64,000 nt of DNA from Chloroflexota bacterium (lineage in GTDB: Bacteria > Chloroflexota > Anaerolineae > Anaerolineales > Villigracilaceae). Made by a program: the position numbers and the translations under genes. Location of the stretch: NCBI GenBank assembly GCA_016234555.1, contig JACRBJ010000025.1, positions 1 to 64,000 of the forward strand. Reading direction: 5' to 3'. Positions 1 through 8,994 of the stretch are shown here, in pieces. Position 1 is the stretch's first letter; every line of letters begins with the position of its first letter. The notes beneath the pieces were generated by a model. It was given only the letters and a program-made list of their open reading frames with translations. It was not told the DNA's origin and searched no databases.

Positions 1-1
1 A

Positions 2-85
2 TTCTCCCACTTTTTCGACAGTTTCAACGGTTTGCGTTACCCGCGCTGGGGCGGGCGGCGGAACGCCGTCCGACTGGAAAAATGA
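2..85 (+). CDS. possible 3' end of a gene cut by the window edge, product unknown
   Basis: Frame 2 is open from the window edge to a TGA at 83-85 and gives a 27-residue tail rich in aromatic and basic residues, starting FSHFFDSFNGLRY. Composition looks more like a real protein end than the competing frames, which are Arg/Pro-rich. No family can be named from so short a piece. It could equally be chance. Confidence 0.3.
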   Translation, partial: FSHFFDSFNGLRYPRWGGRRNAVRLEK

Positions 86-575
86 TAAGGCGTAGAAAAA
101 TGCTTGGAATCGCGCCAGAATCCCCAGCGTCGGGTGCACGCGGTGTTGGGCGGCAGCTGACTTTGCGGGCAAGACACCTTTGAATCCTCAGAACGAAACA
201 TTTGCGGCGCACGGATGAAAAAGTCTTTTATGCTTTGGAAGACTCTCACGCCCTGCATAACGTGTGTGCCGCAATTGTAAGGCAGGGTCGAGACAAACTC
301 ATAAGGAAGCACACTCTGCGCCACCATTATAACTTGGAGGATATTTCCATTTCAGAGGCGCAGTGTGTGCGTGTTGACTGGGACAAGACTCCTTCGCCTT
401 CAATCAAACCACTTGCATTTTCTTCCTGCCGCTCAACTACGTGTTAGACAAGATTTGTTGTTAAACATCCCTGTGCGGGGTGTTATACAGCGCAAGCTTG
501 TATAACACCCTATATACAGATTATAAGCCCTCGATCTCCCAAAAAGCAGCAGATTGATAAAACAAATCTCAAGGT
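86..575. other. gene-free stretch of about 490 bases
   Basis: No frame here gives a protein that looks real. The short open frames on both strands are Arg/Pro/Ser-rich and lack ribosome binding sites. The only clear structure is the hairpin at 478-510. The stretch may hold decayed coding sequence, but I cannot identify a parent gene. Confidence 0.5.
478..510. repeat. 12-bp inverted repeat with GCAA loop
   Basis: The arms GGGTGTTATACA (478-489) and TGTATAACACCC (499-510) are perfect reverse complements. Two further GC pairs inside, with one bulged base, close on a GCAA tetraloop. There is no T-run on either side, so an intrinsic terminator is not supported. It may be a palindromic repeat or an RNA hairpin. 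Confidence 0.6.
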
Positions 576-1601
576 CTAATTGCGGATCAGCTTCACCCGC
601 ATCACGTACTTGTTGACCGCCCCAAAGCGGTACTTATATTCCTCGTCGCCGCGCATGAAGTCGAATTCGCTGCGGTTGTTTTCACAAGCCCATTGCAGGA
701 CGTATCCCAGCAGGACCCAGCCGGGGGAAAGCTCCATAAAATCGCGGTTGACGCCGGCATTGTAACCCCATAATTTATTTCCGTAATCGAAGTTGAGACA
801 TGCCGCGATTCGTTTTCCGTCGGCTTCGAGGAAGGCGAGCCACAACCAGCCGTTCTCGTGTGCGGCACGGATGACGGCGCGCATCTGCCCGCGCATGGCA
901 TCCCGCAAAAATTCAGCCTTGCCTTCGTCGTGCTCCATCAGCGACAGGAAGGCATCGATCTCCGCTTCGGCGTCGTTCATGTCTGAGATGAACCAGCGGA
1001 CTCCGCGTCCGCTCTCTTCGGCGCGGCGCATCTTGCGGCGGATTTCGTGACGCTGCTTCTTGTCCACCCGCGAGAGGTATTCGTCGAAGCTGCCGTTCAA
1101 GGAGATGCGCGGCGTGGGACGGTACATCTCTTCGAGGTGGGACCAGCCGCGTTGCGCGGATTCCGCTTTGAGCGCCGCCAGCGTGGGAGAGCTATCGGGG
1201 AGGTTATACCAATCGAGACCGGACCAATTGTAGAGGCGGATTTCCCCCGCCCGCATATCCAGGAGAAAATCCAACAGCCCGGAAACGAATCGCGCGTGGT
1301 CATCCATCCGCACGACCAAATCCAGGTAATCGGATATTTCGATGCTGCCGACCAGCATCAACGCGGACTGTCCGTCGTAGTCTGCAAGGAAGAGCGGCGC
1401 AATGCCGACGAGTCTTTCATCCTCGCAGGCAGTTACCAGAACCAGTTGGGCGTCGTTCCACTCGCCGCCTCCGCGATGTTCCCACCATGCAGCTTGATAT
1501 TCGTAACGGGAGAAGGGGGTATCTGCAATCGAATTCGACGCCAGATCGTTCCACTCCTGTGGAGCGATCTCTGTGAAGTGTTTATGAAGTGTATATTTCA
1601 T
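576..1601 (-). CDS. GNAT/FemAB-like acetyltransferase (BioF2/CelD-type, Acetyltransf_6)
   Basis: This 341-residue protein has the two-half GNAT layout of the BioF2-like/CelD group. The C-terminal half carries the usual pattern of a basic stretch (VDKKQRHEIRRKMRR, about residues 175-190) followed by FLEADGKRIAACLNFDYGNK and a YNAG segment. Family members transfer acyl or aminoacyl groups and are often found with polysaccharide or cell-envelope genes; the substrate here is unknown. I chose the ATG at 1601 over the in-frame TTG six bases upstream. No strong Shine-Dalgarno site is visible. It stands alone, divergent from the receptor-like gene at 1695. The family call is fairly secure, the reaction is not. 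Confidence 0.7.
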   Translation of the reverse strand: MKYTLHKHFTEIAPQEWNDLASNSIADTPFSRYEYQAAWWEHRGGGEWNDAQLVLVTACEDERLVGIAPLFLADYDGQSALMLVGSIEISDYLDLVVRMDDHARFVSGLLDFLLDMRAGEIRLYNWSGLDWYNLPDSSPTLAALKAESAQRGWSHLEEMYRPTPRISLNGSFDEYLSRVDKKQRHEIRRKMRRAEESGRGVRWFISDMNDAEAEIDAFLSLMEHDEGKAEFLRDAMRGQMRAVIRAAHENGWLWLAFLEADGKRIAACLNFDYGNKLWGYNAGVNRDFMELSPGWVLLGYVLQWACENNRSEFDFMRGDEEYKYRFGAVNKYVMRVKLIRN

Positions 1602-1637
1602 TGCCAAATGATTTTACCAGTATAATGTTGAAGGAAA

Positions 1638-1666
1638 ACCTGAGAGGGTTTGAAAACCTGTCAGGT
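1638..1666. repeat. imperfect palindromic repeat (ACCTGA...TCAGGT)
   Basis: The segment folds into an imperfect hairpin with outer arms ACCTGA and TCAGGT and a GGGTTTGAAAACC core. It lies between two divergent genes. It resembles the other short palindromic elements of this window rather than an operator for a known regulator. Confidence 0.5.
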
Positions 1667-1694
1667 CTGACATACGCTCAAGGCTTTTTCTTAC

Positions 1695-4085
1695 ATGACC
1701 ATCGACCTCACTCTTTCACCCATCTATCGCATCGGCGGACAGGAAATCGCCAGCCTGCCGGGTCTGGTTGCGCTCACTCCGCCATACGCCGCGGCGCGCG
1801 GGCGCGAAAAAGACCGACTGATCGCCTACCTGTTGCTGACCGGCAACGCCACCTTCTCGAGCAGCGAATACATGCAGGTCGTTAAGGATGCGGCGAATGC
1901 CTTTTACCAAACCACAGGCGCGCAGACCAAAGCCCTGCGCGTCGCCGCCGAGTCGGCAAACAAATTCCTGCTCGAACGCAACATCGCCACCAGCAAGAAC
2001 AGTCAGTACGCAATCGGCTGGCTGACCCTCGCGGCAGTGCGCGAGAATCAATGCACCCTCGCGTTGAGCGGACCCATGCACGTTTACTGGTTCAGTCACA
2101 ACGAGACGCGCCACATCCACGAGCCAGCCGTCTCCGGCAAGGGGCTTGGCGCCAACCAGACCACAACCATCCATTACTCGCAAACCTCGCTCGACGCCGG
2201 CGACCGCCTGCTCTTTTTCGGCAGGTCGCCCGATACATGGAAGGATGTCATCGAAGACCGCGCGCCCGGCTCGCTGGATGCGATGCGCCGGCGGCTGGTT
2301 GCAAATTCCAATGCAGATTTGAATGCCGTGCTGATTCAGGCGACGGAGGGAACGGGCGTGTTGAACCTGCTGGGGACGTCCAACCCGGCAGCGGAAGCTG
2401 TCCCTGCGACTCCGCCCCCGCAGCTGGCTCAGCCGCCCGCGGCGGAATCCACGCCCGCAGTTGATTCCGCTCCCCTGCCCGCGCACGTCGTCCAGCCGTC
2501 GGCGTATGCCATTCCTCCACAAAAAAAAGAGGAAACGCCGCCACAGCAGCGCGCGCCGGGCAACACCGCGCCGCGCGACTTCCCCGCATCCATTCCCAGA
2601 TTGCAGCCGGGACAAACTCCGCCCGCGCCGGTCGAACCCGCTCCGCCCATGATGGAAGAGCTGGTGGAAACTCCCAGCGCCGAAACGGCAGCCGAACCCA
2701 TCAAGGAGCAGCGTCCCCGCCCGCGGCGGCGCGAATATCCCGAATGGACCCGCCAGCTTGCAAAGGCGCTCGCCGGCGGAATCCAACTCATACGGCGCGT
2801 CAACACAGTCACCGGCGAAAGGCTCAAGGTCTTCCTGCCACGGTTGCTGCCCACCGCCGAGACGGGCGAGGCTTTGACGCTGTCCAACTTCGCCATGGCG
2901 AGCATCGCCATTGTCATCCCCTTGATCGTGGTGGTGGTTACAGTGGTTGTGTGGTCCAAATATGGACAGAACCCGCAATACGAGATCTACCTCGCGCAGG
3001 CAAGGGAGAAGAGCGCCCAGACGGCAAGCCTTACAAATCCCATCGAACAGCGCCAGTCGTGGGAGGCTGTTTTAACCATTCTTGACAGCGCTGAAGGGAT
3101 ATACCACCCAACCTCGGATACCATCCTGTTGAGGCAGGAGGCGAACGCCAAACTCGATGAGTTGTTTGGCATCACGCGGCTCCAGTTCAACCCGGCTTTT
3201 AGCAGCAACCCCGGCATCGAGATCAGCCGCATGGCAGCCGGCGAAACGGCTCTCTTCGTGTTGAACGCCGAAACCGGCGAAGCGCTCCGCGCACAGCCCT
3301 CGCCCAATGGACGGGGTTTCCAAATCGATACGACGTTCACCTGCAAGCCGGGTGTTTATGCCAACTACACCGTCGGCGCGCTGGTGGACATCATGACCCT
3401 GCCCCCGCAGAACTCGAACAGAGCCGAATTGCTCGGCATCGATGCAACTGGCAACCTGCTCTATTGCGCGCCGGGACAGGTGGCAATGGCGATTCCGCTG
3501 CCGCCGCCTGATACCAACTGGGGGCGCGTGACCGCCTTCACCCTGAGCAACGGCAATCTCTACGTGCTGGATGCGCCCGCGCGTGCGGTGTGGGTATACA
3601 ACGGCATGGACGGCAACTTCATCGACCGCCCATATTTCTTCTTCAGAGACCGGACTCCCGAAAAACAGGATGTGATCGATCTGGTTGTGTTTGGAGACGA
3701 CCTTTACATGCTTCACGCGGACAGTCATCTTTCCAGCACCACATACAGCCGCATCGAAGTTCAGAAACCGCGTTATGAAGACCCGGTTCCGATGAAAAAC
3801 CCCTTCCCGGCATACGAGGGAATGGATTTGTTTACGGGCGCAAATTTTACGCAAATGCTCGTTACCGCGCTGCCCGACCAGTCGATCCTGTTGCTTGACG
3901 CGGATTCACAGGGCGTTTTTCGTTTTTCGCCAAATTCGATGGAATTGAAGAATCAATTCCGACCCGTAACCGGCAGCGCCAACCCCATCCCATCCGGTCC
4001 CGCCGGCGCATTTGCCATCGGGCTCAATCACGTGTTGTACCTGGCAGTCAATGGACAGGTTTATTTTGCGACAAACATGCCATAG
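1695..4085 (+). CDS. membrane protein with PP2C-like N-terminal domain and exported C-terminal domain
   Basis: This is a 796-residue protein in three parts. Residues 1 to about 225 follow the strand pattern of PP2C-type phosphatases, including a GDRLLFFGRSPDTW segment where PP2Cs have GDxLLLxTDGL. The metal-binding Asp-Gly is absent, so it is probably catalytically dead. Residues 230-355 are a Pro/Ala-rich linker. A single membrane helix lies near 400-420 (FAMASIAIVIPLIVVVVTVV). The remaining ~375 residues, after a short helical stalk, contain repeated strand-turn segments such as GNLYVLDAPARAVWVYNG that suggest a beta-propeller outside the cell. This looks like a signalling receptor. It sits 12 bp upstream of the 4098 gene, with which it is probably co-transcribed. 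No clear Shine-Dalgarno site precedes the ATG. Domain assignments are inferred by eye. Confidence 0.6.
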   Translation: MTIDLTLSPIYRIGGQEIASLPGLVALTPPYAAARGREKDRLIAYLLLTGNATFSSSEYMQVVKDAANAFYQTTGAQTKALRVAAESANKFLLERNIATSKNSQYAIGWLTLAAVRENQCTLALSGPMHVYWFSHNETRHIHEPAVSGKGLGANQTTTIHYSQTSLDAGDRLLFFGRSPDTWKDVIEDRAPGSLDAMRRRLVANSNADLNAVLIQATEGTGVLNLLGTSNPAAEAVPATPPPQLAQPPAAESTPAVDSAPLPAHVVQPSAYAIPPQKKEETPPQQRAPGNTAPRDFPASIPRLQPGQTPPAPVEPAPPMMEELVETPSAETAAEPIKEQRPRPRRREYPEWTRQLAKALAGGIQLIRRVNTVTGERLKVFLPRLLPTAETGEALTLSNFAMASIAIVIPLIVVVVTVVVWSKYGQNPQYEIYLAQAREKSAQTASLTNPIEQRQSWEAVLTILDSAEGIYHPTSDTILLRQEANAKLDELFGITRLQFNPAFSSNPGIEISRMAAGETALFVLNAETGEALRAQPSPNGRGFQIDTTFTCKPGVYANYTVGALVDIMTLPPQNSNRAELLGIDATGNLLYCAPGQVAMAIPLPPPDTNWGRVTAFTLSNGNLYVLDAPARAVWVYNGMDGNFIDRPYFFFRDRTPEKQDVIDLVVFGDDLYMLHADSHLSSTTYSRIEVQKPRYEDPVPMKNPFPAYEGMDLFTGANFTQMLVTALPDQSILLLDADSQGVFRFSPNSMELKNQFRPVTGSANPIPSGPAGAFAIGLNHVLYLAVNGQVYFATNMP

Positions 4086-4097
4086 CGAGGAGGTTCC

Positions 4098-5078
4098 ATG
4101 AACAACTTTTTCAATTTCCTCATCAGCCTTTTCAAGCCGGCAAAGTACCCAGCCGACAGCGCTGCCGAACCGGCGCAGATCACGCACAGCAAGGTCCTGT
4201 TGATCGTGTACGACCCGGTCATAGACGGTGCCGGTACAACCCTTTCCCAAAAGATGAATTGGCATCGCCCGACGGATTTGGTCACCGGTTTTATCGGGGA
4301 CCTGGCACAGGTCAGCAACGGCTTGGCGCGTTACCAAATCGTCCAGCGCGTGGACGTGAACGAGTTCCCGGTCAAGACCGACGGTTTTCGCTATAGTCCG
4401 CAGGGCTATCTCGACGTTTTGCAGGGCAAGGCTGCTCCCCACACACCCTCCGGCGCGGATTATCACGCCATCCTGAACCAGTACAAGGTCCTGCAGCGTG
4501 TGGCGCGGAATGAAATCGACGAGGTTTGGATCTTTGCCTTCCCGCACGCAGGTTTCTACGAATCCACCATGGGTGGACCGGGCGCGTTCTGGTGCAATGC
4601 GCCGGCGTTGAAAGAGACCGAAGCCGGCAAACGCCGTTTCGTGGTGATGGGCTTCTCCTTCGAGCGGTACATCGGCGAAATGCTGGAAGCCTACGGGCAT
4701 CGCGCCGAGTCCATCATGGAAAAAACATTCAGCAAGGTCAGCGGTGACGACAACCTGTGGAAGCGGTTCATCCGCTACGAAAAGGCTGCACCGGGCAAAT
4801 CCGCGTGCGGCAACATCCACTTCGCGCCCAACAGCCAGGTGGATTACGACTGGAGCAACCCGACGCCGGTCATCAGCGAATGCTACGACTGGCTGTTGAA
4901 CTTCCCGAACTTCAAGGGCGACAAACGGATCGTGGCTTCCTCGGAGTGGGGCAGCGGCGACATCCGCGAACACCACAAATGGTGGTTCACCCGCTTCCCG
5001 CGCGTGGCGGGACGCAAAAACGGAATACATAACAACTGGTGGCAGTATGTGGTCAATCCACAGCAGGTGATTTTATGA
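4098..5078 (+). CDS. conserved hypothetical protein, unknown function
   Basis: This 326-residue protein is preceded by a good GAGGAGG site. After a short Ala/Pro-rich N-terminus it reads as a soluble alpha/beta protein, starting KVLLIVYDPVI. It is rich in Trp, His and Tyr toward the C-terminus (EHHKWWFTRFPRV). The segment VWIFAFPHAGFYESTMGGPGAFWC could line an active site. There is no signal peptide and no membrane segment. It follows the receptor-like gene by 12 bp, which suggests a shared operon. I do not recognise the family and propose no function. Confidence 0.6.
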   Translation: MNNFFNFLISLFKPAKYPADSAAEPAQITHSKVLLIVYDPVIDGAGTTLSQKMNWHRPTDLVTGFIGDLAQVSNGLARYQIVQRVDVNEFPVKTDGFRYSPQGYLDVLQGKAAPHTPSGADYHAILNQYKVLQRVARNEIDEVWIFAFPHAGFYESTMGGPGAFWCNAPALKETEAGKRRFVVMGFSFERYIGEMLEAYGHRAESIMEKTFSKVSGDDNLWKRFIRYEKAAPGKSACGNIHFAPNSQVDYDWSNPTPVISECYDWLLNFPNFKGDKRIVASSEWGSGDIREHHKWWFTRFPRVAGRKNGIHNNWWQYVVNPQQVIL

Positions 5079-5130
5079 AATGATTTGGAACCGAGGCAGA
5101 ACTTCCCCGGCAGGGTATCCATAAATTTTC

Positions 5131-8100
5131 ATGCAAACCGGTCCAAACTTTTACGTTTCTTTCATCTACTTGCTGGCGGCAGTTCCCTATGCCTGGCTGG
5201 GGCTGTTTGCCTGGCGCAAGCGTCCCGCGGTGGCGGTCACCCCGTTTGCGTGGACCATGCTGGGGCTTTCCATCTGGTCCTCTGCCTACAGTCTGGAACT
5301 ACTTCTGCCAGCCCTCCCCCTGAAAATATTCTTTGCAAAAGTCGAATCCACCGCAATCCTGTCGATTCCTGTTTTTCTCCTGTTCTTTTCCTTCGAGTAT
5401 GTTGGGAAAAGGCGACTGCTTGCCTGGGGGATTCGACTGCTGACATGGGCGCTTCCCATTGCCGGCATGGTTCTAATGTGGAGCAACGAGTTCCACCGCT
5501 TGATGTGGGAGAGGGAAACCCTGATCAATGCGCACGGACTTATCCATTTGGTGCTCGATTACAACCTGCTGTACCGGATTTCCACCATTTATTCCTATGG
5601 ATTGGCACTCTTTGCCAGCGCCCTGCTGGTCATGGAATTCATGCAAAGACCGGGCAGCATCTACCGTGTACAGATCAGCGTGATGATTCTGGCGATACTG
5701 GCGCCGCTGGCGGGAAGCCTGCTACACAACAGCAGGTACAACCCCATCCCATACCTCGACGTCACCCCATTGCTGCTCCTGCCCGTTTCGTTCGGACTTT
5801 CGTGGGCGATCATGCGCTATCGCCTGCTGGAAATACTGCCGCTCGAACACCTGTCGGTGCTCAGGAATATGAAAGACGGCATCATCGTCGTCAACTTCAA
5901 CAAACGAATTCTGTATGTCAATCCGCTGGCGGAGAGCCTGATGGGCTGCGCGGAAAAGGATGTGATCGGACAGCCGGTCAGTCACATCTCGAAGAAACAC
6001 GGGGAAATGCTGGTAGCCCTCCTCGCCGGGGACGAGCGCCGATCCGAGATGACGATTGGCACGGGCGAACAGGCGCAAATATTCGAAGTGACCATCTCCC
6101 CCGTCCTGTCGTCCAGCGGAGCGCAGAACCTGATCGGTCCCGACAGCATGATCACCCTGCACGACATCACGGAGCGGAAAAAAGTCGAGATCAACCTTGG
6201 CAGGCGGGAATCCATCATGTCCGCCATCAGTTTTGCCGCCGAACGCTTTTTGAGGGAAGCCGCCTGGGAGCACAATATACCGGCCACCCTGGAAAGGATC
6301 GGGCTGGCAATCGACGCAAGCCGGGTGTACGTTTTCATGAATTATGCCGACGAAAAAGGCGTCATTCACACCAGCCAGTGCTACGAATGGGCGGCGGCGG
6401 GAATTACGCCCCAGATCGATAATCCCAGTCTGAAACACATTAACCTGCGTGAGGCGGGATTTGGCCGATGGGAGGAACGACTCTCGAAAGGAATCATCAT
6501 TCACGGCAACCTGCGCGACTTCCCCCCATCCGAGCGGGATATTTTGCAAAGCCAGAACATCCTCTCCCTGGCGGTCGTGCCGATCTTCGTCGAAAACCAG
6601 TGGTGGGGATTCATCGGCTTCGACGAATGCAGGCATGAACGTCCCTGGAAGGATTCGGAACTGGAGGCGCTGCGCATTGTCGCGAGTATTTTCGGCTCGG
6701 CTGAAGTCCGCGCCCGTGCGGAACTGCGGCTGGTCCGCCGCCAGCAGGCTTTGACACTCCTCCAGGAGATCGTGAGCGAGGCCCTGCGTGCAAAGACATT
6801 AAGACACATGGCGGCGGATGCCGCCGTTCGGCTGGTGAGTTTGATCGGTGCCAGTGACTGTTTCATCACCCTCTGGGATGAAGCCGGCGCACAGGCATCC
6901 CCGCTGGCATCCCAGGGAAGGATCTCCGACACCTACCTTTCCCTGCAACCCGTATCGGGCGGACATACACTCACCGAGCTGGCGTTGCGCCTGGGTCACG
7001 CCCTGATCGTGAACGATGTGCACAACTCGCCCTACCTTGACCGTGAAATCGCAGCTCAGTGCCCGTCGCGTTCCCTGATTGCGCTGCCGTTGATTGCGGC
7101 AAAAAACAAGCTGGGAGCGATCATCCTGGCGTTCAAGGAATACCACCAATTCCAGCCCGAGGAAATCTCGATCTGCGAGCAGGCGTCACACCTGATCGAG
7201 CTTGCCTTTGAAAAGTTCAGGGCGATGGAACAGGCACAGCGGCGCGCCGACACCTCCGAAACCCTGCGGAAGGCGGGTGTCGCCATCGCGGAAACGCTGG
7301 AAACCGATGAGGCGGTCACCCGTATTCTCGAACAATTGAAGCAGGTGATTCCATACGACAGCGCCTCGGTGCAGTTGATCAATGGGGACGAACTGGAGAT
7401 CGTGGGTGGGAGCGGTTTTGCCGACCCGAAGGCTGTGATCGGCATTCGCTTTGCAGTCCACGGCGATAACCCGAATTCGGTCGTGGTGGAAACGGAAAAA
7501 CCATACCTGTTGAGAAATGTGGGGGACGTGTACAGCGAATTCAAGAAACCGCCGCACAACCATATTAAATCGTGGCTGGGGGTGCCGCTCATTGCCCAAA
7601 ATAAACTCATCGGACTGCTTTCAATAGACAGTTCCGAGGAGAGTCATTTCACCGACGACGATATTAGCATCGCCGTGACCTTTGCCAACCAGGTTTCCAT
7701 CACGCTCGAAAACGCGCGCATGTTCCAGGAGGCACAGAGCCAGGCGCTCACGGATCCGTTGACCGGCGTATACAACCGAAGGGGTTTGTTGGAAATGGCG
7801 GCAGCCGATTTTGCCAAGGCGATTGCCCGGGGATATTCATTTTCTGGAATCATGATCGACCTGGATTATTTCAAAAACGTCAACGACACCTACGGGCATG
7901 ATATCGGCGACCAGGTATTGTGCGAGGCGGCAAATCGTTTCAAGAATTGCATTCGGGGATTGGATTACGTGGGGCGATACGGCGGCGAGGAGTTTCTTGT
8001 GGTACTCCCGGAAACAAATCTCAACACCGCCCGGATCGTGGCGGAACGCCTGCGAAAGGTGATGGCAGACAAGCCTGTCGTCGCAGGAGATGGATTGGAA

Positions 8101-8238
8101 TTAAACGTCACCGCAAGCCTCGGAATAGCCAACAGGGACGAGAATACAAAGACCCTGGAAATATTGATTACGCGAGCCGATCAGGCGCTGTACGTCGCCA
8201 AACACAACGGGCGGAATCGCGTGGCGGTTAGCACTTGA
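5131..8238 (+). CDS. membrane diguanylate cyclase: 7TM-PAS-GAF-GAF-GAF-GGDEF
   Basis: This 1035-residue sensor makes cyclic di-GMP from two GTP. Residues 1-225 form about seven membrane helices of the histidine-kinase N-terminal 7TM type. A PAS domain follows (about 235-350, ending HDITERKK), then three GAF-like domains (about 365-520, 545-690 and 720-850). The GGDEF domain spans about 865-1030, with DPLTGVYNRRG and the catalytic GGEEF at 951-955. An RGLD sequence at 942-945, five residues before GGEEF, fits the RxxD inhibitory site, so product inhibition is likely. No histidine-kinase or EAL domain is present. The start has a weak ribosome binding site. Its last 11 bases overlap the end of the convergent methyltransferase gene. 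Confidence 0.9.
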   Translation: MQTGPNFYVSFIYLLAAVPYAWLGLFAWRKRPAVAVTPFAWTMLGLSIWSSAYSLELLLPALPLKIFFAKVESTAILSIPVFLLFFSFEYVGKRRLLAWGIRLLTWALPIAGMVLMWSNEFHRLMWERETLINAHGLIHLVLDYNLLYRISTIYSYGLALFASALLVMEFMQRPGSIYRVQISVMILAILAPLAGSLLHNSRYNPIPYLDVTPLLLLPVSFGLSWAIMRYRLLEILPLEHLSVLRNMKDGIIVVNFNKRILYVNPLAESLMGCAEKDVIGQPVSHISKKHGEMLVALLAGDERRSEMTIGTGEQAQIFEVTISPVLSSSGAQNLIGPDSMITLHDITERKKVEINLGRRESIMSAISFAAERFLREAAWEHNIPATLERIGLAIDASRVYVFMNYADEKGVIHTSQCYEWAAAGITPQIDNPSLKHINLREAGFGRWEERLSKGIIIHGNLRDFPPSERDILQSQNILSLAVVPIFVENQWWGFIGFDECRHERPWKDSELEALRIVASIFGSAEVRARAELRLVRRQQALTLLQEIVSEALRAKTLRHMAADAAVRLVSLIGASDCFITLWDEAGAQASPLASQGRISDTYLSLQPVSGGHTLTELALRLGHALIVNDVHNSPYLDREIAAQCPSRSLIALPLIAAKNKLGAIILAFKEYHQFQPEEISICEQASHLIELAFEKFRAMEQAQRRADTSETLRKAGVAIAETLETDEAVTRILEQLKQVIPYDSASVQLINGDELEIVGGSGFADPKAVIGIRFAVHGDNPNSVVVETEKPYLLRNVGDVYSEFKKPPHNHIKSWLGVPLIAQNKLIGLLSIDSSEESHFTDDDISIAVTFANQVSITLENARMFQEAQSQALTDPLTGVYNRRGLLEMAAADFAKAIARGYSFSGIMIDLDYFKNVNDTYGHDIGDQVLCEAANRFKNCIRGLDYVGRYGGEEFLVVLPETNLNTARIVAERLRKVMADKPVVAGDGLELNVTASLGIANRDENTKTLEILITRADQALYVAKHNGRNRVAVST

Positions 8239-8947
8239 CCTGCCACACCTGATACAAGCCCAGGTTTCCGCCCTCTCCATCGGATAGAAAAGAATCGACC
8301 ACATGCATCCCAGCCTGTTCAGCCAGCGCGGACAATTCCTCCGCTGAAAACTGGTGCGCGTACCGCAGTCCCTCTCCCCCGCTGCGCCAGTCCAAAAGAT
8401 AATCCCCTTCGTCCACATCGCTTTCATCAAGCCCGGCCCTGTCCCAGGGCTGAATCCGCGCCCGAAGTTTGGCGCTGTTCAAAAACTGCCAGTTTGAGAG
8501 GATGAACCTTCCATCGTCCTTGAGCAACCCGCGGACGACCTTCAAAATATCCAGCCGCATTTCGGCGAAAGGGATGTGGTGAAGAGTGGCAAAACAAGTA
8601 ATCAGTGACCAGCCACCTTCCACTGATAACTGATCACTGTTCACTGACAACTGCGACAGATCAACTTCATGAAACTCCACGCCGGAACTGGACTCCGCAT
8701 CTCGAAGCAGGGGCAGGCTGAAGTCCACGCCGCAAAGCGTCGCTTTGTGACCACGCCGAGCCAACTCGCGCAGGAAATTCCCGTTGCCGCATCCCAAATC
8801 CAAAACGGTTTCATACTCCCGAATCGAATCGAGAATCCTTTTCACACCGGGTTGTAATCTCTGGCGTGTGGCGGAAAATTGACCGCCAAAGCGGCTGTAA
8901 AACTCGCGGTTGACGACAAGCAATTTATCGGCTGTGCTTGAATTCAT
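8228..8947 (-). CDS. class I SAM-dependent methyltransferase
   Basis: This 239-residue protein carries the SAM-binding motif I VLDLGCGNGNFLRELARRG, an acidic residue ending strand 2 (CGVDF) and a post-motif region ITCFATLHHIPF. The family is clear; the substrate is unknown, with tRNA or small-molecule methylation possible. I chose the ATG at 8947 over upstream in-frame codons because a TATAAT box lies exactly six bases before it and no Shine-Dalgarno site is present, suggesting a leaderless mRNA. The loop LSQLSVNSDQLSVEGGWS, just before the HHIPF strand, is encoded by a heptanucleotide repeat and looks inserted. It is divergent from cysH. Confidence 0.85.
   Translation of the reverse strand: MNSSTADKLLVVNREFYSRFGGQFSATRQRLQPGVKRILDSIREYETVLDLGCGNGNFLRELARRGHKATLCGVDFSLPLLRDAESSSGVEFHEVDLSQLSVNSDQLSVEGGWSLITCFATLHHIPFAEMRLDILKVVRGLLKDDGRFILSNWQFLNSAKLRARIQPWDRAGLDESDVDEGDYLLDWRSGGEGLRYAHQFSAEELSALAEQAGMHVVDSFLSDGEGGNLGLYQVWQVKC
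8623..8654 (-). repeat. in-frame heptanucleotide repeat (CTGATAA family)
   Basis: Four consecutive 7-base units start at 8623 and read, on the plus strand, CTGATAA, CTGATCA, CTGTTCA and CTGACAA, followed by CTG. They lie inside the methyltransferase gene and encode the odd loop SQLSVNSDQLSV without breaking the frame. Confidence 0.8.
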
Positions 8948-8953
8948 GACGGC

Positions 8954-8959
8954 ATTATA
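8954..8959 (-). promoter_or_regulatory. -10 box for leaderless methyltransferase mRNA
   Basis: TATAAT on the minus strand ends six bases before the ATG at 8947. With transcription starting about 6-7 bases after the box, the mRNA would begin at or next to the start codon. Confidence 0.6.
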
Positions 8960-8982
8960 CCCATTCGGGCATGACATAACGG

Positions 8983-8988
8983 TATAAT
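8983..8988 (+). promoter_or_regulatory. -10 box for leaderless cysH mRNA
   Basis: TATAAT is followed by exactly six bases (TCCAGC) and then the cysH ATG. No Shine-Dalgarno sequence is present. It mirrors the box of the divergent gene. Confidence 0.6.
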
Positions 8989-8994
8989 TCCAGC

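Noticed and set aside
37-447. short open frames on both strands near the window start
   Set aside because: They overlap each other, lack ribosome binding sites and have no protein-like composition.
1716-2978. 420-residue open frame on the minus strand
   Set aside because: It lies fully antisense to the receptor-like gene, is Arg/Gly/His-rich and has no family features; it is a high-GC shadow.
5085-6422. 445-residue frame overlapping the diguanylate cyclase
   Set aside because: The true gene in the other frame has clear 7TM and PAS sequence; this frame is Arg/Pro/His-rich.
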